A DNA stretch of 44,433 nt from Sideroxydans sp. (GCA_029850585.1 JARCRQ010000075.1:1-44433); one strand, 5' to 3'; positions 29,779 through 38,200 are shown, counted from the first letter of the stretch. Numbers and translations are program-made. The notes: a model not told the origin generated them from the letters alone.

Positions 29779-31440
29779 ATGACAGCCACAACTGCCACGA
29801 CGCATCGCATGACTAATGAAGAAAAGAAAGTGATTTTCGCTTCTTCTTTAGGCACTGTTTTTGAATGGTATGACTTTTATTTATACGGCTCACTCGCAGC
29901 CGTGATTAGCAAACAATTCTTCTCTGGCGTAAACGAAACCACGGGATTTATTTTTGCCTTGATGGCGTTTGCCGCAGGCTTTGCCGTGCGTCCGTTTGGC
30001 GCGGTGGTGTTTGGTCGTTTAGGCGACATGATTGGTCGTAAATACACTTTCCTGATTACGATTTTGATTATGGGTTTATCGACTTTCGTGGTCGGCTTGC
30101 TACCTAATTACGCGACCATAGGGGTCGCCGCACCGATTATTTTGGTGTGTTTACGCTTGCTGCAAGGCTTGGCGTTGGGTGGCGAATACGGTGGCGCGGC
30201 AACTTATGTGGCAGAACATGCGCCGCACAATCGTCGTGGCGAATACACCGCGTGGATTCAAACTACCGCGACATTGGGTCTGTTCTTGTCGCTGATTGTG
30301 ATTTTGCTAACGCGCAATTTTACGGGTGAAGATTTTGAGGTGTGGGGCTGGCGCATTCCGTTCTTAGTGTCGATTGCCTTGTTGGGTGTGTCGATGTGGA
30401 TACGTTTATCTTTGAGCGAATCGCCTGCTTTTATCAAAATGAAAGCGGAAGGCACGGCTTCTAAAGCCCCAGTGACGGAATCGTTTGGTCAATGGAAAAA
30501 TTTGAAGTTCGTCATCATCGCCTTGTTCGGTTTGACCATGGGGCAAGCGGTGGTGTGGTACACAGGTCAGTTCTACGCTTTGTTCTTTATGACCAAAGTG
30601 CTGACGGTGGATGCGCAAACCGCCAACTTGCTGATTGCCGCGTCGCTGATTATCGCGACACCGTTCTTCATTGTGTTTGGTAAGTTGTCCGACAAAATCG
30701 GTCGCAAACCTATCATCATGGCGGGCTGCTTAATTGCTGCGTTGACTTACTTCCCAATCTTCCAAGCGTTGACGCATTACGCCAATCCTGCTCTGGAAGC
30801 GGCGCAAGTTTCTGCACCGATACGCGTGGTAGCTGACCCTGCAACCTGTAGCTTCCAATTCGATCCAGTCGGCAAAGCCAAGTTCTTAAGCTCATGCGAC
30901 ATTGCCAAGGGCGCGTTGGTTAAGTCGGGTATTTCTTACGCCAATGAAGACGCTCCTGCTGGCACGGTTGCCTCCATCAAAGTAGGCGAAACGGTGGTAG
31001 CGAGTTTTGAAGGCGCGGGCTTAGACAAAGATGCGATGAAGGCACAAAGTGCAGCATTCGCAACGGCTTTAGGCGGCGCAATTAAGACGGCTGGTTATCC
31101 TGCTAAAGCTGACCCGCTGCGCATCAATCACGCCATGGTGTTGCTGTTGCTGGTGATTTTGGTGGTGTATGTGACCATGGTTTATGGTCCGATTGCGGCG
31201 ATGCTGGTGGAGTTTTTCCCGACGCGGATTCGCTACACCTCCATGTCGCTGCCTTACCACATTGGTAACGGCTGGTTCGGTGGCTTTTTGCCGACCGTAG
31301 CGTTTGCGATGGTGGCGTGGAAAGGCGATATTTACTACGGTCTATGGTATCCCGTTACGTTCGCGCTGATCACCTTTGTGGTCGGGATGTTGTTCGTTAA
31401 AGAAACTAAACATCGCGACATTCACACTTACGATCACTAG
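29779..31440 (+). CDS. MHS-family major facilitator transporter (ProP/KgtP-like) with periplasmic insert
   Basis: A 553-residue 12-helix MFS protein of the metabolite:H+ symporter group. GTVFEWYDFYLYGSLA is the helix 1 signature, FGRLGDMIGRKYTFL the A-motif loop and RLLQGLALGGEYGGAATYVAEHAP the helix 4 signature. The second half repeats it (GKLSDKIGRKPIIM). Residues about 335-447 form a soluble insertion between later helices with two cysteines (PATCSFQF...LSSCDIAKG) that could form a disulfide. MHS members carry proline/betaine, 2-oxoglutarate, citrate or related acids. The ribosome binding site GGAG precedes ATG. A strong terminator follows. Confidence 0.92.
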   Translation: MTATTATTHRMTNEEKKVIFASSLGTVFEWYDFYLYGSLAAVISKQFFSGVNETTGFIFALMAFAAGFAVRPFGAVVFGRLGDMIGRKYTFLITILIMGLSTFVVGLLPNYATIGVAAPIILVCLRLLQGLALGGEYGGAATYVAEHAPHNRRGEYTAWIQTTATLGLFLSLIVILLTRNFTGEDFEVWGWRIPFLVSIALLGVSMWIRLSLSESPAFIKMKAEGTASKAPVTESFGQWKNLKFVIIALFGLTMGQAVVWYTGQFYALFFMTKVLTVDAQTANLLIAASLIIATPFFIVFGKLSDKIGRKPIIMAGCLIAALTYFPIFQALTHYANPALEAAQVSAPIRVVADPATCSFQFDPVGKAKFLSSCDIAKGALVKSGISYANEDAPAGTVASIKVGETVVASFEGAGLDKDAMKAQSAAFATALGGAIKTAGYPAKADPLRINHAMVLLLLVILVVYVTMVYGPIAAMLVEFFPTRIRYTSMSLPYHIGNGWFGGFLPTVAFAMVAWKGDIYYGLWYPVTFALITFVVGMLFVKETKHRDIHTYDH

Positions 31441-31467
31441 CCTTAACGCTGTTGATTTTAGGTAACA

Positions 31468-31504
31468 GAAAAGCCCCGCTGATTTATTAGCGGGGCTTTT
31501 TTTC
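31468..31504 (+). terminator. Bidirectional rho-independent terminator
   Basis: Stem AGCCCCGCT / AGCGGGGCT, 7-base loop, TTTTTTT on the plus strand and TTTTC on the minus strand. It ends both the transporter gene and the convergent RIO-like kinase gene. Confidence 0.93.
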
Positions 31505-31525
31505 GTCGAGACGAGGCGTAGATAT

Positions 31526-32380
31526 TTAAGGCTGCTTGCGTTGCGCAATCGCTTCCAACCGCATTGCTTCATCCTTGAGCGTATCGTTGATTTCGCGCAC
31601 CACACTGCGTATATCGACGGTGCTTTCGTCATGCTTAAAGCATCCGGTCAGTACGCTGTCCACCTTTAATTCGCTGCGCTGATACAGCGACCAAATCTCG
31701 TTGCCGTAATCCGTGGCGTTTAGCTCTGGCGCAAATTGTCCGAAGTAACTGGCAAGATTTGCTACATCGCGCAGCAGCATTTTTTTGGCTTGATTATTCG
31801 CTGCCGCGTCGATGGCTTGTGGCAAGTCGATGATGACGGGGCCGTCACTATCAACCAGCACGTTGTACTCAGACAAGTCGCCATGCACGATGCCCGCGCA
31901 CAACATGCGCACCACTTGGCGTATCAGTTGTTGATGATAATCGCGTGACGTTTCGGCACTTAAGGTGAGGTCGTTGAGACGCGGCGCGGCGTTGCCGTCC
32001 GCATCGGTAACGAGCTCCATCAACAACACGCCTTCGTGAAAGTTGTACGGGCGAGGCACGCGCACGCCAGCGGCAGCCAACTGATAGAGCGCGTCAACCT
32101 CGGCGTTTTGCCACGCCTCTTCTTGCGCTTTACGACCGTAATTCGTGCCCTTTTCCATCGCCCGCGCGCGGCGTGAATTTTTAACTTTGCGCCCTTCGGT
32201 GTAGTCGGTGCTTTGATGAAAACTGCGCTTGTCGGCTTCTTTGTAAACCTTGGCGCAGCGAATCTCCGTCCCGCAGCGCACCACATACACCGTGGCTTCT
32301 TTGCCGCTCATCAGTTGGCGCATCACTTCATCGACTAAGCCGTCTTCAATCAGCGGTAGGATTCTTTTCGGTGTTTTCAT
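31526..32380 (-). CDS. RIO1-like serine protein kinase
   Basis: A 284-residue bacterial RIO-type kinase. I chose ATG 32380 (MKTPKRILPLIEDGLVDEV); the longer frame would run back into the pseudouridine synthase gene. A winged-helix-like start is followed by the P-loop region GKEATVYVVRCG, Lys in CAKVYK, catalytic loop VHGDLSEYN and metal loop VIIDLPQA. In Pseudomonas a similar kinase (PA4780-like) is part of a local regulatory cluster, but its substrates are unclear. It lies four bases after the pseudouridine synthase gene on the same strand. Confidence 0.9.
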   Translation of the reverse strand: MKTPKRILPLIEDGLVDEVMRQLMSGKEATVYVVRCGTEIRCAKVYKEADKRSFHQSTDYTEGRKVKNSRRARAMEKGTNYGRKAQEEAWQNAEVDALYQLAAAGVRVPRPYNFHEGVLLMELVTDADGNAAPRLNDLTLSAETSRDYHQQLIRQVVRMLCAGIVHGDLSEYNVLVDSDGPVIIDLPQAIDAAANNQAKKMLLRDVANLASYFGQFAPELNATDYGNEIWSLYQRSELKVDSVLTGCFKHDESTVDIRSVVREINDTLKDEAMRLEAIAQRKQP

Positions 32381-32384
32381 GCGC

Positions 32385-33083
32385 TTAAAATTTCTCGTGT
32401 GATTGCAAATATCGCCACGTTGCAGGCGGTAATTTTGCCAGTGCCACGCGACCGATACGAATACGTTTGAGCGCGATAAGCTGCAAGCCGACGGTGAGAC
32501 AGGCGTGCGCAATTTGCCCTGCGACCAAGCCTTTTACCGCGAAGCGTAGCTTGGTTTCGTTTTGCCAACTGACCTTGATGGGTGCGAGCGCACGACCGTT
32601 AAATTTCAAGCCGTGGTTCAACAAGCGTAAGCCCTCTGCCGACAACGTACCCGCCACTTCAACGATGTATTCCTGCTCAAGCAGCGCGGCATCGTCGTTG
32701 AGCTTGCGTGCCACGCGCCAGTCTTGCGTCGCCACCACCAGCCCGCTGGCGTTGCGTTCTAAGGGCAAACAGGCGGTCAGGTGCGCGCTGTGTTGTTTAA
32801 GCAAACGAATCCCTGACTCATCCTCGGCGGCGCGCGTATCGGCGTTAATTAGCAAATCGGGTGCGAGCGCGGCTTGATGCACCAACAAGGTGACGGGTTC
32901 TAAGGGCAGGGCAACCGCATCGGGATGTAATTCGACCAATTCCTCATCCACCATAAATTGCGGCTCTTCAACTACCACGCCCGCGACGCTGACCCAGCCG
33001 CCGGTAATCAACAGCTCCGCCTCGCGGCGTGAGCAAGCGGTCATTTCAACCAAGCGTTTGGAGAGGCGGATGGGAGCTGTCAT
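32385..33083 (-). CDS. RsuA/RluF-type pseudouridine synthase-like protein
   Basis: A 232-residue protein with an N-terminal S4 RNA-binding domain (IRLSKRLVEMTACSRREAELLITGGWVSVAG) and a pseudouridine synthase-like domain. Where canonical enzymes have the catalytic Asp in GRLDxxTxGL, this protein reads LPLERNASGLVVAT, so Glu or Asn occupies the position of Asp. KRIRIGRVALAKLPPATWRYL is the conserved C-terminal end. Activity is therefore uncertain: it may modify RNA through a variant active site or act only as an RNA binder. I believe related proteins elsewhere share the variant motif, but could not check. Confidence 0.75.
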   Translation of the reverse strand: MTAPIRLSKRLVEMTACSRREAELLITGGWVSVAGVVVEEPQFMVDEELVELHPDAVALPLEPVTLLVHQAALAPDLLINADTRAAEDESGIRLLKQHSAHLTACLPLERNASGLVVATQDWRVARKLNDDAALLEQEYIVEVAGTLSAEGLRLLNHGLKFNGRALAPIKVSWQNETKLRFAVKGLVAGQIAHACLTVGLQLIALKRIRIGRVALAKLPPATWRYLQSHEKF

Positions 33084-33150
33084 AGATATAAATGTGGGGG
33101 ATTTACGAAGTTGCGCGGTAGTGAGGGCGTATCTAAAAATCTTATAAATA

Positions 33151-33182
33151 AAAAAGCCCGATACTTGCGTATCGGGCTTTTC
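33151..33182 (-). terminator. Rho-independent terminator after the cold-shock gene
   Basis: A 10-bp stem AGCCCGATAC / GTATCGGGCT, 4-base loop, followed by TTTTTTATTTAT on the minus strand, 16 bases beyond the cold-shock gene stop. Confidence 0.93.
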
Positions 33183-33197
33183 AACATCAATCAGCGA

Positions 33198-33401
33198 TTA
33201 CGCTGCTTGGATGTTTGATGCTTGCTTACCCTTAGGACCTTGAGTAATTTCAAACGTTACTTTTTGGCCTTCTTTGAGTGATTTGAAACCGTTCATGTTG
33301 ATCGCTGAGAAATGCGCGAACAAATCTTCGCTACCATCATCAGGAGTTACAAAACCGAAACCTTTTGCATCGTTAAACCATTTAACTGTACCAGCTGCCA
33401 T
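33198..33401 (-). CDS. CspA-family cold-shock protein
   Basis: A 67-residue single-OB-fold RNA chaperone that melts mRNA structure. RNP1 is KGFGFV and RNP2 is DLFAHF; the chain starts [17 protein letters not shown], the family consensus. AAGGAAG precedes ATG. It is transcribed alone with its own terminator and a leader of at least 100 bases. A terminator-like hairpin lies just upstream of the ribosome binding site. Confidence 0.97.
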   Translation of the reverse strand: MAAGTVKWFNDAKGFGFVTPDDGSEDLFAHFSAINMNGFKSLKEGQKVTFEITQGPKGKQASNIQAA

Positions 33402-33417
33402 GTGACTACTTCCTTAT

Positions 33418-33438
33418 AAAAAAACGGGAACATTCCCG
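33418..33438 (-). promoter_or_regulatory. Terminator-like hairpin in the cold-shock gene leader
   Basis: On the minus strand CGGGAATGTTCCCG followed by TTTTTTT, then ATAAGGAAG and the start codon 17 bases after the T run. The 5-bp stem with U tract is a plausible transcription attenuator, or the hairpin could fold and melt with temperature. Confidence 0.5.
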
Positions 33439-33567
33439 CAGAATATTTGAATCTAAGATTGCTCATGGCAAAACCAGGACTGCAAAAACTTTGAATCAAA
33501 TACCGAGTGGCTTTATACGCGTGCTGGAATAGTATCGTCAAGCGAATTTTTCATGGCAGTGAATTAT

Positions 33568-34410
33568 TTATTTACTAGCGGTGATTTCGCTCAGTCGCTC
33601 GGTCACATCTTTTCCTATACCACGATAGCCCGTAAAACGCCCTTGTAGGTCGAATATAGGCTCGCCGCTGACCATTAAATATTGCGTGATGCCGTGAATA
33701 TCAGTACGGCAATAAACGAAGTCTAAGAAAGGTTTGCGTGCGGCGATGTTGGCTTCCAGTAGGTCACGTTCGGTGGTTTGCCAAGTTGCATCTGATCCAT
33801 CTCGGGTCGTGCCTAGTTGCTCATCAAAACGCAGTCCTAGCATTTCAAATACAGGGCCGAAAATTTTAGTGAAATGACCGTGTTTGTCCTGCTCCCAATA
33901 CCAATCCGAAGACAGTTCGGTGAGGCGGCGAAAGCGTGCTTCGCTGGCACGCAGTTCGGCGGTGCGTTCCTGCACGGTCTGTTCCAGCAGTTGATTGTGT
34001 TGCGCCAGTTTTTTGTACAGCAGGCGCACTTCCAGCATGTTGCGGATACGCGTCTGTACCTCGATCAGATCGAATGGTTTGCTGACAAAATCTTTCGCGC
34101 CTGCGGCCAGTGCTTGCAGCTTGTGCGCGGGTTGTGCGGTGATAACTAAAACGGGCAGATAATCATCTTCTTTAATCTGTTTTAACGCTTCCATGACCTG
34201 AAAACCATCCATGCCTGGCATTTGTAAATCGAGCAAAATTAAATCGTAAGCGTGCTGACGATGCAGCTCAGCTACCGCATAGGGATCGGTGGTGCTGGTG
34301 ATGGCAAGGTAGCCTGCCTCGCGCAACATTTCATTGAGCAAGTGCACGTTGGCAGCTTGGTCATCCACAATCAAGATGCGGGCAGTTAGGATTTCAGTGT
34401 TATTTATCAT
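33568..34410 (-). CDS. Response regulator with PAS domain (REC-PAS)
   Basis: A 280-residue protein. The REC domain (about residues 10-130) has ILIVDDQAANVHLLNEML with the acidic pair, phospho-acceptor Asp in LILLDLQMPGMDGF and the conserved Lys in VSKPFD. A coiled coil (LAQHNQLLEQTVQERTAELR) leads to a PAS/PAC domain (FRRLTELSSDWYWEQDKHG to YRGIGKDVTERL). There is no DNA-binding, GGDEF or phosphatase output, so it probably acts through protein contacts. It overlaps the hybrid kinase gene by 11 bases, indicating a phosphorelay partner. Confidence 0.9.
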   Translation of the reverse strand: MINNTEILTARILIVDDQAANVHLLNEMLREAGYLAITSTTDPYAVAELHRQHAYDLILLDLQMPGMDGFQVMEALKQIKEDDYLPVLVITAQPAHKLQALAAGAKDFVSKPFDLIEVQTRIRNMLEVRLLYKKLAQHNQLLEQTVQERTAELRASEARFRRLTELSSDWYWEQDKHGHFTKIFGPVFEMLGLRFDEQLGTTRDGSDATWQTTERDLLEANIAARKPFLDFVYCRTDIHGITQYLMVSGEPIFDLQGRFTGYRGIGKDVTERLSEITASK

Positions 34411-37132
34411 GGTTATGTTCCAGTGTGGTGCGAGGTGTAACGACGGTCTTGGCTTGCTGGAGTGCTTCGTCTAAGGCACGCAAAAATTCATCTACTTTGA
34501 TGGGTTTGGTGAGATAGCGAAAAAATCCTGCTTGTAGCCCTTGTTCAATATCGCGCGGCATAGCATTCGCGCTCAACGCTAGGACAGGAATATGTTGCGT
34601 GCGTGCGTCAGCACGGAGTATCTGCATCGCTTGTGTGCCGCTAATACCAGGAAGATTGATGTCCATCAGGATGAGGTCTGGTTGTTGCACACGCGCCATC
34701 GCGATGCCTTGCTTACCCTCTTTCGCACTGAGCATTCTGAGCTGCGGATGCTCGGCAATAATTTGTTCAACTAACATCAAATTAGCGGGATTATCTTCTA
34801 CATAAAGTAGCGTGTGCAGTGCAGTATTGATGCCAGTGCCAGTGCCAGTGCCAGTGCCAGATTGCGTGCTCATATCACGGATTAACTCAAAGCAAAATTC
34901 ACTCCCCACGCCGAGACGACTTTCTACGCTTATCGCTCCACCCATGAGCTCAATGAGCTGCTTGGTGACAACCAAGCCTATTCCCGTGCCTTCTTCTATG
35001 CCGTTCTCTTGTCCGAGACGATTGAAGGGTTGGAAGAGTTGTTGTAATTGTTGTGGCGACAAACCTGTGCCCGTGTCTTTGATGCTGATGCGCAGGCGTT
35101 GCGGGCGAAGCAAGCTACACGTCACTTCCACTGTGCCTTGCGGACGGTTGTACTTCACTGCGTTGGAAAGTAAATTAGCCAGCACCTGTTTGAGGCGGGT
35201 GCGATCCGCATAAGCACACCAGCTCGTATCGAACGGCACGAAGCTCACCTGTATGCCGTATTGTTGGGCTTGTGGCTCGATCATGGCTTGGCACTCCTGC
35301 ATCACTTCAGTTAGTGCGACTGCTTCATGCGATAGCGATAATTTGCCCGACTCAATAACGGCGAGGTCGAGAATTTCGTTAATCAGTTCGAGCAAATACC
35401 AGCCCGCTTGAGTGATGTGATGCAGTCGCTCAGCTTGTGTGCTGGAGGGGAGGGGTTGACCCACTTCGAGTAGCTGTGCGAAACCTAAAATCGCATTCAG
35501 CGGGGTGCGTAGCTCATGGCTCATGCGCGATAGAAAGGTGGATTTGGCTTGATTGGCGTTTTCTGCCAAGGCGGTAGTTCGCGCCAGTTCGGTATTTTTT
35601 TCTTGCAAGGCGTGATACAGCATCACTTGCTCGGATTCAATTGCTTTGCGCGTGGTGATGTCACGCAAAATACCCGTGAAATAACGCTCGTTGCCTAACC
35701 ACATTTCGCTAATCGCCAGTTCCATAGGGAAGCGGCTACCATCTTTACGCACGCCTAATACCTCGCGTCCTAAACCGTTGCGCGCCACGCTATTTGCAAA
35801 GTAATACTCCAATGAACCCGCGCGTTGATCTTGATCTAGCTCAGGGATTAAGCGATTAAAGTTTTGCCCAATTAGTTCGCTACTGAGATAACCAAACATC
35901 GTTCCAGCAGCAGGATTCACGGTGGTGATAATGCCGCCGCGCGCGCGCAAAGTAATGATGCCGTCCACCACGGTGTTCAGTATGGTTTGAATCAGGGCGG
36001 TGTTGTCGCGCAAGGCTTGTTGTATGACATATTCCGCACTGATGTCGCGGAATACTAGTACCGTCCCGACCATGCTGCCAGTTTTATCCCGTATCGGAGC
36101 CGAGCTGTCGGCGATGTCGCGCTCACTACCATCGCGGGCAATCAGCACGGTATGGCTTGCCAAGCCTTGTATCGTCGCATGCGCGAGGGTTGCCAGCACA
36201 GGCGGCGTGACCGCTAAGCGGGTTTCTTTGTTGATAATGAGGAAAATTTCAGCCACTGGTTTACCTATTGCCTGCTCTTGCGACCAGCCCGTCAGCTTTT
36301 CTGCCACGGGGTTTAAGAGCGTCACACACCCAAACAAGTCGGTGGCGATAACAGCATCGCCGATGGAAGCGAGCGTGACCGCGAGTTTATTTTCGCTGAC
36401 TTGCAAGGTGAAATTGGTGTCGTGTAGTTGTTGGCTAATTTGTTCTTGTGCTTCGAGCAGATGACGCGTTTGGAGATGAACTAAATTCTTTAAGCGTTGC
36501 TGGGTATCGCGATACAGCAGGTAGGCGAAGCCCAGCGCAAATAGCAAGGCAAATAAACTGGCGGCAACAATCAGTGCAAAGAGTTGGCGCATATTCATGC
36601 GGAATTCTTCCTCGCGCTGCGTCAACACCAGCTCTTCAATGCTGATAAAACTATCCATTTCGGTGCGTATTTGGTCCATCAAGTCTTTACCCACGCCACT
36701 ACGCACCCTAGCAACCGCATCGGTGGGGTGCTGCGTATTGCGTAAGCTGATGACTTCTGACATTTCGGCTAATTTGGCATGCACTAAAGGGATGAGCCGC
36801 GCTAAGTGTTGTTGCGCAGGCTGAATTAGCGTGATGCGCTGCAAGTCTTGCAGATTGGGCGCAATGTGGTCGCGTACCCGTAGATATGGCTGTAAAAAAT
36901 CCGCATCACCTGTTAATAAATAGCCGCGCTGGCTGGTTTCGGCATCGCGCAGTTGAGACAGCAAGGTTTGCGCACCGCTCAGCACCGCGTAAGTGTGTTG
37001 ACGTACTGCCGCCGCTTCTTCAATTTGTCTAAAAGTCCAAAATGACACCGCCACGCCCAGCATCACCAGTAGCACTGCGCTGCTAAACCAGGCCATCATT
37101 TTGTGCGTCATTTTCATAGCGGCGGCCTTCAT
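34400..37132 (-). CDS. CHASE3-PAS-PAS hybrid sensor histidine kinase
   Basis: A 910-residue inner-membrane kinase. Order: membrane helix (about residues 15-34), periplasmic CHASE3 sensor (DAETSQRGYLLTG near 63-75), second helix (about 183-207), PAS 1 (about 245-370), PAS 2 (about 378-497), HisKA with phospho-acceptor His539 in MSHELRTPLNAILGF, HATPase (NLLSNAVKYN, DTGTGLS, GTGIGLV) and C-terminal REC with Asp824 in LILMDINLPG. Between HATPase and REC is a Gly-Thr repeat linker encoded by a tandem 6-base repeat. ATG overlaps the stop of the Crp/Fnr gene by one base (TAATG), so these three genes form one operon. The signal is unknown. Confidence 0.95.
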   Translation of the reverse strand: MKAAAMKMTHKMMAWFSSAVLLVMLGVAVSFWTFRQIEEAAAVRQHTYAVLSGAQTLLSQLRDAETSQRGYLLTGDADFLQPYLRVRDHIAPNLQDLQRITLIQPAQQHLARLIPLVHAKLAEMSEVISLRNTQHPTDAVARVRSGVGKDLMDQIRTEMDSFISIEELVLTQREEEFRMNMRQLFALIVAASLFALLFALGFAYLLYRDTQQRLKNLVHLQTRHLLEAQEQISQQLHDTNFTLQVSENKLAVTLASIGDAVIATDLFGCVTLLNPVAEKLTGWSQEQAIGKPVAEIFLIINKETRLAVTPPVLATLAHATIQGLASHTVLIARDGSERDIADSSAPIRDKTGSMVGTVLVFRDISAEYVIQQALRDNTALIQTILNTVVDGIITLRARGGIITTVNPAAGTMFGYLSSELIGQNFNRLIPELDQDQRAGSLEYYFANSVARNGLGREVLGVRKDGSRFPMELAISEMWLGNERYFTGILRDITTRKAIESEQVMLYHALQEKNTELARTTALAENANQAKSTFLSRMSHELRTPLNAILGFAQLLEVGQPLPSSTQAERLHHITQAGWYLLELINEILDLAVIESGKLSLSHEAVALTEVMQECQAMIEPQAQQYGIQVSFVPFDTSWCAYADRTRLKQVLANLLSNAVKYNRPQGTVEVTCSLLRPQRLRISIKDTGTGLSPQQLQQLFQPFNRLGQENGIEEGTGIGLVVTKQLIELMGGAISVESRLGVGSEFCFELIRDMSTQSGTGTGTGTGINTALHTLLYVEDNPANLMLVEQIIAEHPQLRMLSAKEGKQGIAMARVQQPDLILMDINLPGISGTQAMQILRADARTQHIPVLALSANAMPRDIEQGLQAGFFRYLTKPIKVDEFLRALDEALQQAKTVVTPRTTLEHNHDK
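34832..34860 (-). repeat. Hexanucleotide tandem repeat in the kinase linker
   Basis: Nearly five tandem copies of GCCAGT (plus strand), encoding alternating Gly-Thr at residues about 759-767 between the ATPase and receiver domains. Gain or loss of units keeps frame and changes linker length by two residues. Confidence 0.9.
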
Positions 37133-37875
37133 TAAGCAAAGCCTGGTGAGGTCTTAGCATCTTGCAGTAAACGATAGAACTCTTTTTTCACTACCTGGTA
37201 GCACTCGCAAGCGTGTGACTCCAATCCCGCTCTATCCAGCACGGTGATGTGTCCGCGCCGATAACTGATGAGTCCTTCACGTTGCAGATTGCCGGCGATC
37301 TCGGTGATGCCTTCGCGGCGCACGCCCAACATGCTGGCGATCAACTCTTGGGTCATGGTTAACTCGTTGCTGGGTAAGCGATCCAGCGTCAGCAGCAGCC
37401 AGCGGCACAACTGTTGCTCCACTGAATGATGGCGGTTGCACACGGCAGTCTGCGACATTTGTGTCATCAACGCTTGGGTGTAGCGCAGCATCAGCCGCAT
37501 CATCGGCCCAGCCAGATCGAACTCTTCCATCATTTGCTTGGTTTTAAGCCGGTAACCGTGGCCGCCAGTCTGCACCGTGGCTTGGCTGGGTGTGGTGTTA
37601 CCGCCCATGAATAGTGAGATACCGAGTACACCCTCATTACCCACCCCTGCAATCTCCGCCGATGCGCCATCTTCCATGACGTAATGCAGTGACACGATAG
37701 CCGTGGTAGGGAAATACACATACTGCAACTGACCGCCCGATTCACACAGCGCTGCGCCTAGCGGCAGGTTGATGAGCTCTAAATTTACGGCAAGACGCGC
37801 CAAACTATCCGCAGGCAGAGCTGCTAGCAGATGGTTTTGTTGATGAGAGTGAGGCACGGGCGGCTTGGCGAACAT
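37132..37875 (-). CDS. Crp/Fnr-family transcription regulator
   Basis: A 247-residue regulator. The cyclic-nucleotide-binding-like beta roll (INLPLGAALCESGGQLQYVYFPTTAIVSL...GNEGVLGIS) lacks the canonical cAMP-contact RxxxS pattern, and no N-terminal Fnr Cys cluster is present. It is followed by a C-terminal winged helix (LTMTQELIASMLGVRREGITEIAGNLQREGLI). It is the first gene of the Crp-kinase-REC operon and is divergent from the first DUF3494 lipoprotein across 325 bases with several palindromes. It is a strong candidate to regulate the nearby surface-protein genes (inference). Confidence 0.9.
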   Translation of the reverse strand: MFAKPPVPHSHQQNHLLAALPADSLARLAVNLELINLPLGAALCESGGQLQYVYFPTTAIVSLHYVMEDGASAEIAGVGNEGVLGISLFMGGNTTPSQATVQTGGHGYRLKTKQMMEEFDLAGPMMRLMLRYTQALMTQMSQTAVCNRHHSVEQQLCRWLLLTLDRLPSNELTMTQELIASMLGVRREGITEIAGNLQREGLISYRRGHITVLDRAGLESHACECYQVVKKEFYRLLQDAKTSPGFA

Positions 37876-37967
37876 GCTCTTTGGGTCTGCTTATTGAGTG
37901 GCTAAGGGAGGCTTGTTTAAGCCTAGAAAATCTTATAGCACGTTATGCGCGCTAAGGCGGCGAACTG

Positions 37968-37994
37968 TTGATTAAGTCGGAACAACTGAATCAA
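37968..37994. promoter_or_regulatory. Inverted repeat upstream of the Crp/Fnr regulator gene
   Basis: Arms TTGATTAAGT and ACTGAATCAA (9 of 10 positions pair) with a 7-base spacer, 93 bases upstream of the regulator's start. The arms resemble half-sites of the Fnr type (TTGAT/ATCAA) but with longer spacing. Confidence 0.4.
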
Positions 37995-38058
37995 TAAACC
38001 AAGCGTAGTAAACATTATTTATGTCTGACTAAACTAACAAAAATAATCCTGTAGTTAT

Positions 38059-38072
38059 GTGCGACAGCGAAC
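38059..38072 (+). promoter_or_regulatory. Shared GTGCG-type palindrome (copy 1), upstream of first DUF3494 gene
   Basis: GTGCGACAGCGAAC, preceded by AT and followed by AGA; imperfect version of the GTGCG-N4-CGCAC palindrome found upstream of all three DUF3494 genes. It is 128 bases before the ATG at 38201. Confidence 0.5.
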
Positions 38073-38108
38073 AGAGTGCATTTTAGTTTATGCCGACACT
38101 ACGTTTGC

Positions 38109-38126
38109 CTTGGTGACGTCACCAAG
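38109..38126. promoter_or_regulatory. Perfect 18-bp palindrome upstream of first DUF3494 gene
   Basis: CTTGGTGACGTCACCAAG, perfectly self-complementary, centred 83 bases before the ATG at 38201 in the region divergent from the Crp/Fnr gene. A dimeric regulator site is likely. Confidence 0.6.
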
Positions 38127-38200
38127 ATTAGTCACTGCGCAGCATCATGCAGCTGCCTATCAGAATCTCTAACGGGATTCATTATTTCAGGAGAATTAAC

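Noticed and set aside
34832-34860. Phase-variable on/off repeat in the kinase gene
   Set aside because: The unit is six bases, so slippage cannot shift the frame; only linker length could change.
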